Virus record (IMG/VR): IMGVR_UViG_3300005613_000278
Location: 1-31,027 of that record
DNA: 31,027 bases
DNA from: a virus
Direction: 5' to 3' (one strand)
Position 1 is the stretch's first letter, and each line of letters starts with the position of its first letter. The position numbers were made by a program, and so were the translations under genes. Below, in pieces: positions 27,101-31,027 of this stretch. Below the pieces are notes generated by a model that saw only the letters and a list, made by a program, of their open reading frames with translations, did no database searches and was not told the DNA's origin.

Positions 27101-29800
27101 TTCGCCTGGGTCACCTAAATAGTTCATACTGGCGTCTTTTTGCATGGTATCTCGAAGAAGGTCGTCAGTCTTCCAGTAGTCATCTGATTGGCCTTTTAAT
27201 TTATTTTTTATACTGTATATAACAAAGTCAACCCTATCTTCCATTCTAGGATTATCTAATACTTCAGAATGTACAATATCTATTTGCCTCTTAGCTACTT
27301 CACTAATATCTAACTTATAAAGCTTATCAAATAAATCATCAATTATCTTAGCCTCTTCAGCTCTTACATTAGTCCCTTTAAACTTAGTTCCTACTGCTTC
27401 CTCAATCCCGTGGGCTAGCTCATGTCTTAATGAACTCTTATCTCCCATCCTTCTAATAGCTATAATATTAGGTGGAATAAACTTACCTAAAGAATCTAAA
27501 GTCTGATCAAATATGATAGTAAAATCCTTAAGCTCAGGAACCATTTCGTAAAGTTCTGGGTAATCTACTACATCTGTAAGTCTAACAAACTGCCCACCCT
27601 TTTCCAATGTATTAAGCCCAGGTGTAAAGTAAGCATCCCTTATTTCCTTAGGTAAAGGTCTTAGCTTTAACTTATCTGGATCTACCTCAAGCCTCCAATT
27701 TCCATCCTTGTCAAGCCAGTAACCAGTTTCCTTCCAGATCTTCTTATTGCGATAGAGCCTAGACAATGAATGTTCAGCACTTAACTCCCCAGTCATTCCT
27801 TCTGACCTAGCTTCAATCTCATCAATTAAACCTTCAAGGTATAGCTTGGTTATATTCTTAGGTCCTTTAAATCCACTATTCTCTACAGTTAACTTTTTAA
27901 CATGTCCTCTTACTAACTCAATTGCTTTCATAACAGCTTTAGGTAATTTACTAAATTCTATAGGCACCATCATGTTAAGTTGCACAGATGGTTCAATTTT
28001 TTTACGGTCTGCACCCCTAGCCCACTCAGCCGCTGCCCTTGTGTAATTTTGGAAGTTAGCAACTTCACTATCAGTTCCAAAGGCATCTAATAATCTATCA
28101 TAATTAGCAGGGTCCATTACCTGGGCTGCAAGGTTACTAAGTGAGTCCTTCACTGATGTAGTAAGCTTCCCTTCATCTAACTCCCTATTAGCGTCGTTTA
28201 GAAATTTAGCAGCTATCTGCACTGGGTTATCCTGCCAGTTAGTATTCTCATCAAACCACTTACTCATAAACGCAGTCCGTTCAGGCTCTGCACGGAAGGA
28301 GCTTTCAACTTCTGGTTTCCTCTCCAATGTTTCAAGTTCTGCATCAAGCTTAGGCATTGGAACGTCACTTTCTTTATCTACCTTATCCCAGAAGTCTATA
28401 AATTTTTGATAGTTATCTATGGTGAGTTTTTCTCCAGTGACCTTCTCATAGGCAGGTATGAGTTCAGGATCAAGTTCAGCAAGTTCCTTAGCTTCTTTAT
28501 TAGAAATACCTTTTGACTTGTAAAACTCAACGATTGAAGCTTTGGTAATTTCTGGTTCAGGTTCCTCAGTCCGTTCAATTTTTTTACGGACTTTTGGTTC
28601 CTCAACCTTCCTAACCTCTTCCGACAACCCAGGTACTTCTTCCTTCTCAACAGTCTTAATTTTAACTGGTTTCTTCTTAGCCTTAATCTCAGCTTGCTTC
28701 CCTGCTCTTTTAGTTGCTACGTGTACTACGTGATCTAAGTCTTCTCTCTTTAACAGCTTTGGTTTACCTGGTAACCTTCCCTTTTGTAATGTATAATCTT
28801 CCTCGATCATCTTACCATAATCAAGTTTACTCTGTATCTCAGCCGTTTCTGCCTCAAGCCTCCTCTTTTGATCATCTAAGACTTTCTGCTGAGCTTCTTT
28901 AATAACATCATCAGTTATCTGATCAACCTCTTTTTGTACTTTATCTATAGCCTTAGCCTTCTCCAATATAGGCTCTGCAATTTTTGTAACTTCCTCTGGT
29001 CCACCTTTCATAATCCTTCCCATAAAAGCCAAACCAAGTCCATCAGCAAAGAACTTAATAGCACCTTTACAGTTAGGCCAGTCTTTATAAGTGTCACTAT
29101 CTGCAAGTGCATGAAGTGGTCCTGCCACAGCTGTGTAAGGAGCCATGAAGATTTCACCCACAACATCTTCATCAGACTTATGTTCTTTTACTTCCTCTCC
29201 ACCAAAGATAGCTTTAGAAAGTTCAGCCCCGCCTCTCCTTGGCATTTCAAGAAGCTTTCCCAGTGGACCTGTAACACCTTCCTGCCATAGATTCATAACT
29301 GTAGATAGTTGTTTCTCTGAAGCTTCATATAGATCAAGGATAGTAAATGGTTCATCTTTAATAACCTTCTTACCTATTTCCAGTGGGAGGTTTACAATAG
29401 CTGAACCAAGACCTGCTGTAAAGCCTGGAAGAGCAGATAAGAAAGTAGCAGTTCCCTTCACCATATCATATGGGTTCTTAGCCATGTTCCAGATACTACT
29501 AAGCGAGTGCATGAAGCCAGCTTTGGTTTCTTCAGATATAATAGGCGCTGGCTTTATAACATCATATTCTTCAATACTTGGCGTAAGTACCTGAGCCATA
29601 GACATACCTTGGAGAGTTTTATCTCCTATCCCTTTTTCACGTAGAGACTCAGTTTGTATCTGGTGAGCTATCCCACTTACGTCGGGAGTTTCTTGGGTAG
29701 GTTCTTGAAATCTTTTATTAGGTATGAGGTTTAGAAGGGAATCATCAGGTTGATTACCTTGGACATTTTTATCAGGTATAAGATCAAGTAAGTTATCCAT
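24143..29800 (-). CDS. Giant polyvalent-type virion protein with metallopeptidase motif
   Basis: 1885 residues, the largest gene in the window. The N-terminus has two related units (NLLDLIPDK, SLLNLIPNK). A hydrophobic stretch follows (FLSALPGFTAGLGSAIVNL), then a coiled-coil, Lys/Glu-rich region at about 270-470. At 792-801 is RHELAHGIEE, an HExxH zinc-metallopeptidase site (His793, Glu794, His797). The region about 1290-1560 (TKVIRGAMLAPVTRSLAVGL, then AARDRMDYNQGG and GTLGFRTFWRQA) resembles the LPD38-type domain of large polyvalent proteins. Such proteins are packaged in the virion and injected with DNA. Start overlaps the upstream stop as TAATG. Two palindrome copies lie inside. Domain names beyond HExxH are from memory. 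Confidence 0.8.
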   Translation of the reverse strand: MDNLLDLIPDKNVQGNQPDDSLLNLIPNKRFQEPTQETPDVSGIAHQIQTESLREKGIGDKTLQGMSMAQVLTPSIEEYDVIKPAPIISEETKAGFMHSLSSIWNMAKNPYDMVKGTATFLSALPGFTAGLGSAIVNLPLEIGKKVIKDEPFTILDLYEASEKQLSTVMNLWQEGVTGPLGKLLEMPRRGGAELSKAIFGGEEVKEHKSDEDVVGEIFMAPYTAVAGPLHALADSDTYKDWPNCKGAIKFFADGLGLAFMGRIMKGGPEEVTKIAEPILEKAKAIDKVQKEVDQITDDVIKEAQQKVLDDQKRRLEAETAEIQSKLDYGKMIEEDYTLQKGRLPGKPKLLKREDLDHVVHVATKRAGKQAEIKAKKKPVKIKTVEKEEVPGLSEEVRKVEEPKVRKKIERTEEPEPEITKASIVEFYKSKGISNKEAKELAELDPELIPAYEKVTGEKLTIDNYQKFIDFWDKVDKESDVPMPKLDAELETLERKPEVESSFRAEPERTAFMSKWFDENTNWQDNPVQIAAKFLNDANRELDEGKLTTSVKDSLSNLAAQVMDPANYDRLLDAFGTDSEVANFQNYTRAAAEWARGADRKKIEPSVQLNMMVPIEFSKLPKAVMKAIELVRGHVKKLTVENSGFKGPKNITKLYLEGLIDEIEARSEGMTGELSAEHSLSRLYRNKKIWKETGYWLDKDGNWRLEVDPDKLKLRPLPKEIRDAYFTPGLNTLEKGGQFVRLTDVVDYPELYEMVPELKDFTIIFDQTLDSLGKFIPPNIIAIRRMGDKSSLRHELAHGIEEAVGTKFKGTNVRAEEAKIIDDLFDKLYKLDISEVAKRQIDIVHSEVLDNPRMEDRVDFVIYSIKNKLKGQSDDYWKTDDLLRDTMQKDASMNYLGDPGEMLARLTEERAKLSPTQRRREPPWETLDKMLEVKEGIHRGAGTTLYSLGGAITSEGTKLLKSMASEAYKFAKSFDESAEMKKFKLGYATKQVKSDVVRSSVDQMETLLKQVRKKFPKEAHYIIPRQRSAVAGKGYGAILYDQCKREVLKGLNKDQKKLFEKDVLARRLKSIYSYKPKYKAQPGYGPDQVISITSLADMAKDIPEQAWKAAKVSIPEIEKIFGKLTAKQVKEAADASEKYFEWMRRIVDDLVEAGMKTPEEGEKLKSHDFRKFGSMTVQKLYDFTYNSKLRNETIKSTSSGVESLGLGSHKIIEPDPWPSAHEMFARSQGAIANQEAKLAWKTLADKHPENGIVSNKKVRGWSPMPYFVEGKRKNLYFHPDAAKYLVTKSHDLSARMTKVIRGAMLAPVTRSLAVGLSPMWGTFIGVPMDLTHSMLTARTFDPVTGKPKALYSPIPGVAPVQIGIDMIKTLPDAVTRGKLYQDYVKHGGVMPFLAMREGRYTKGIKQRGNWGKFLDLISYHGLSMELWVREATTNRATKAIAKREGISLEEARKNKDVMYEATHAARDRMDYNQGGWFVKGLDQLGFIFLNAGTLGFRTFWRQAKDNPVDFTMKTMQIGGTAAGLATVGWVLWPHVMKDIPEEGNEKNLIIPLFPDHVSAVDENGEKVYFYAKLRLDPGAAFVYKLSDALARTYLHDKGIIEKEPDFKKLIQTLKQLGPYGLSLPPALQGYAEYTSNYSWWKDRDMYTDMGGKTLDWPKSAQEGIYGKGAMRDPRLSQMAVDVSKVTKLSPVRLQGAVGNIIPRNNEFVQMLSGAYEWAFSDVPEDLKSKHWMISLAELPGINRIIGVTRPGYEIREAGREPVEEERVNSVVRNGKMNLLAENYYWHGYGKREDIIDYVRSFKDPNIMNSLMTKEVFIRNVKDMPHRDAWVSMFHTTPKAKAKHFYEIYGSLDNGREMLSELMRARYLSNEGYSRFMEEMRRLEGSD
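27986..28010. repeat. 25-bp dispersed palindrome, copy 14 (inside the giant gene, degenerate)
   Basis: Right arm TTTTACGGTCT intact; left arm decayed. On the minus strand it encodes DRKKIEPS. Confidence 0.55.
28568..28592. repeat. 25-bp dispersed palindrome, copy 15 (inside the giant gene)
   Basis: Arms AGTCCGTTCAA and TTTTACGGACT. On the minus strand it encodes VRKKIERT in the coiled-coil region, the same reading frame as copy 14. Confidence 0.8.
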
Positions 29801-30735
29801 TAGTATCTCATGAACTCCTCTCCATTAACCTTCCAAACATACTCATTAGTAGCTTTATCAATATCAACTTCAACACTCTCTTTGCCAAAGGCATTTTTAA
29901 GCTGTCTATTGTAAGTCTCTGCTATGTAGTGCCTCTCTGCCATTCTATCTAGGTCTGCACCTTCATAACCTTTAAGTCCTATTTTATACTTATATGGTGC
30001 AAGTGTTTCATACTTAAGAGCTATGTTTTTGTTTAGCTTACCAGCCATTGTAGTTAGATAACGAGGATCACTTAACTCCACTTCCTGCTTAGCCTTACCA
30101 ACAGCTTTTGTTTTAGCAACTGTGTCTTCGAGATTTAGCCCACCACCAAGAGCAGTATACTGCTTCAAAAACCTTTCAAATCCCTCAGATGAAGGACTCT
30201 CATTTAGGTCTAAAGTCCTCATATATAGTCTATACTGAACAGGATCTTTCATGTAATTAGCGTAGTCTTTTTGACTGAGGTTAATGATTTGGCCTCCGAT
30301 ATTAACAGGGACCCTCTCATCACGCTCCCTCTGAATGTTTAGCTGATTCATCAAAAGCTGCCTATTCCTATCACCACTCTGCCGCTCATAACTTTTAAGC
30401 AATCCTGCTTTGTAAAGTGCTTCATAAGCATTGGATAGGCCCCTTTGATTAACCGCTCTTTGTTCAAGCATAGTCTTCATAATGTTAGACATATGCTCAG
30501 GGGTAAGACCAGCTGTGTCGGCTAAGGACATGTTTTGAATAGCTTGGTTCTGAGAAAGCATATTCTTCATCATGTTTACGTAGCTTTGATTCTGAACCCA
30601 CTGGTGAGCCATCTTTCCCATATCGCCTACAGGGCCTTGTTGAGCCCCACTTAGCACAGCCATGAGGTCGAGTAGCTGTGGGTTTATACCTTGAGGTTGT
30701 GTAGGTTGTGCAGACTGATTATTACCATTGCTCAT
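29800..30735 (-). CDS. Virion-associated protein, paralog A
   Basis: 311 residues from ATG 30735 (AGGAGT about 8 nt upstream); an ATG at 30789 would extend it into the preceding gene and lacks a site. After a Gln/Pro-rich N-terminus comes NPQLLDLMAVL, then MAHQWVQNQSYVNMMKNMLS, which is shared with the gene at 30746-31027. The remainder is mostly helical with long polar stretches. It directly precedes the giant polyvalent gene, so it is probably an internal or ejected virion protein. Function inferred from position. Confidence 0.65.
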   Translation of the reverse strand: MSNGNNQSAQPTQPQGINPQLLDLMAVLSGAQQGPVGDMGKMAHQWVQNQSYVNMMKNMLSQNQAIQNMSLADTAGLTPEHMSNIMKTMLEQRAVNQRGLSNAYEALYKAGLLKSYERQSGDRNRQLLMNQLNIQRERDERVPVNIGGQIINLSQKDYANYMKDPVQYRLYMRTLDLNESPSSEGFERFLKQYTALGGGLNLEDTVAKTKAVGKAKQEVELSDPRYLTTMAGKLNKNIALKYETLAPYKYKIGLKGYEGADLDRMAERHYIAETYNRQLKNAFGKESVEVDIDKATNEYVWKVNGEEFMRY

Positions 30736-30745
30736 GATTAGACTC

Positions 30746-31027
30746 CTATCCAATATCCCATGTACTCCACTTAGATATATCTCCAGCATTGCTTAGATTA
30801 AAGGTGTTCTTTTCACCTTCAGTCTTAAGTGCTGTGGTTGGAAACTTCATACTAACAGTATCCTTATCAACCGTGGCCTTCCCACCGCCTGCTAAAATTT
30901 TCTTCATCATGTCTAAGTAACTCTTATTCTGAATCCATTGGTTAGCAAGCCCGCCTAATGCTCCAGCAGGGCCTTCAGGGTCTAAGCTAGCACCCATCCT
31001 TGCCATCATTTGTAGGACGAGAGGGTT
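30746..31027 (-). CDS. Virion-associated protein, paralog B (cut by right edge)
   Basis: The frame is open through the right edge (six codons before the first internal ATG at 31009 read N-P-L-V-L-Q), so the true start is outside. The segment NPLVLQMMARM, then LANQWIQNKSYLDMMKKIL aligns with NPQLLDLMAVL and MAHQWVQNQSYVNMMKNML of the next gene: a tandem duplication. The C-terminus (DISKWSTWDIG) is unrelated. Probably a small structural protein; partial. Confidence 0.6.
   Translation of the reverse strand, partial: NPLVLQMMARMGASLDPEGPAGALGGLANQWIQNKSYLDMMKKILAGGGKATVDKDTVSMKFPTTALKTEGEKNTFNLSNAGDISKWSTWDIG

Noticed and set aside
1082-28592. CRISPR array or attachment sites
   Set aside because: Copies are far apart with irregular spacing and gene content between them; no integrase or cas operon is present, and the Cas4-like nuclease alone is common in phages.

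Overview
The window looks like part of a tailed double-stranded DNA bacteriophage genome (Caudoviricetes). It has small and large terminase subunits, a portal N-terminus, a lysis gene set, a very large virion-type protein, and a full replication module. GC content is moderate to low. Genes are tightly packed with many TAATG and ATGA overlaps. Ribosome binding sites are strong (AAAGGAGG type) and promoters are near-consensus sigma70 type, so the phage appears to use the host RNA polymerase and a host that reads strong Shine-Dalgarno (SD) sites. No integrase, lysogeny gene or phage RNA polymerase is visible. The host cannot be named from the sequence.

Layout: (1) 1-4383, minus strand: a packaging and lysis block read leftward from a consensus promoter at 4415-4443. 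Its order is small terminase, a small basic protein, an M15-type endolysin, a small basic protein, a holin-like protein, large terminase, a small membrane/coiled-coil protein, a fibre-like structural protein, and the start of the portal gene, which runs off the left edge. (2) 4384-4865: a divergent control region with a second consensus promoter (4669-4697) whose -10 lies inside an inverted repeat. (3) 4866-24146, plus strand: first a self-contained unit (4669-5641), then an AT-rich repeat-containing gap (5642-5960), then about 45 genes. These comprise many small early proteins (several zinc-ribbon-like), an ATP-dependent DNA ligase, a HIRAN-domain protein, a DUF1566 C-type-lectin-like protein, a Cas4/RecB-like nuclease, a Sak4-like ATPase, an SSB-like protein, a tRNA-Leu-like RNA with large insertions, dCMP deaminase, a ParB-domain/DNA methyltransferase fusion, a uracil-DNA-glycosylase/family A DNA polymerase fusion, and a DUF3987-like P-loop ATPase (probable helicase/primase). 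(4) 24143-31027, minus strand: a convergent structural block with an 1885-residue polyvalent-type protein carrying an HELAH metallopeptidase motif, and two adjacent paralogous proteins, the second cut by the right edge.

The two most unusual signals are not ordinary genes. First, about 15 copies of a 25-bp imperfect palindrome (arms AGNYCGTAAAA and TTTTACGRNCT around three A/T bases) are scattered over both arms, in gaps, over stop codons, next to start codons and inside genes. Second, a 198-nt locus at 16024-16221 has the acceptor, D, variable and T arms of a tRNA-Leu, but carries a 49-nt structured insert in the D loop and about 67 nt where the anticodon loop should be.

How the genes fit together: the plus-strand arm supplies replication and recombination (polymerase, ligase, helicase-like ATPase, nuclease, annealing ATPase, SSB-like), nucleotide supply (dCMP deaminase) and DNA modification (methyltransferase). 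The minus-strand arms supply packaging, lysis and virion proteins. The palindromes are candidates for a genome-wide control or DNA-organising site shared by both arms.
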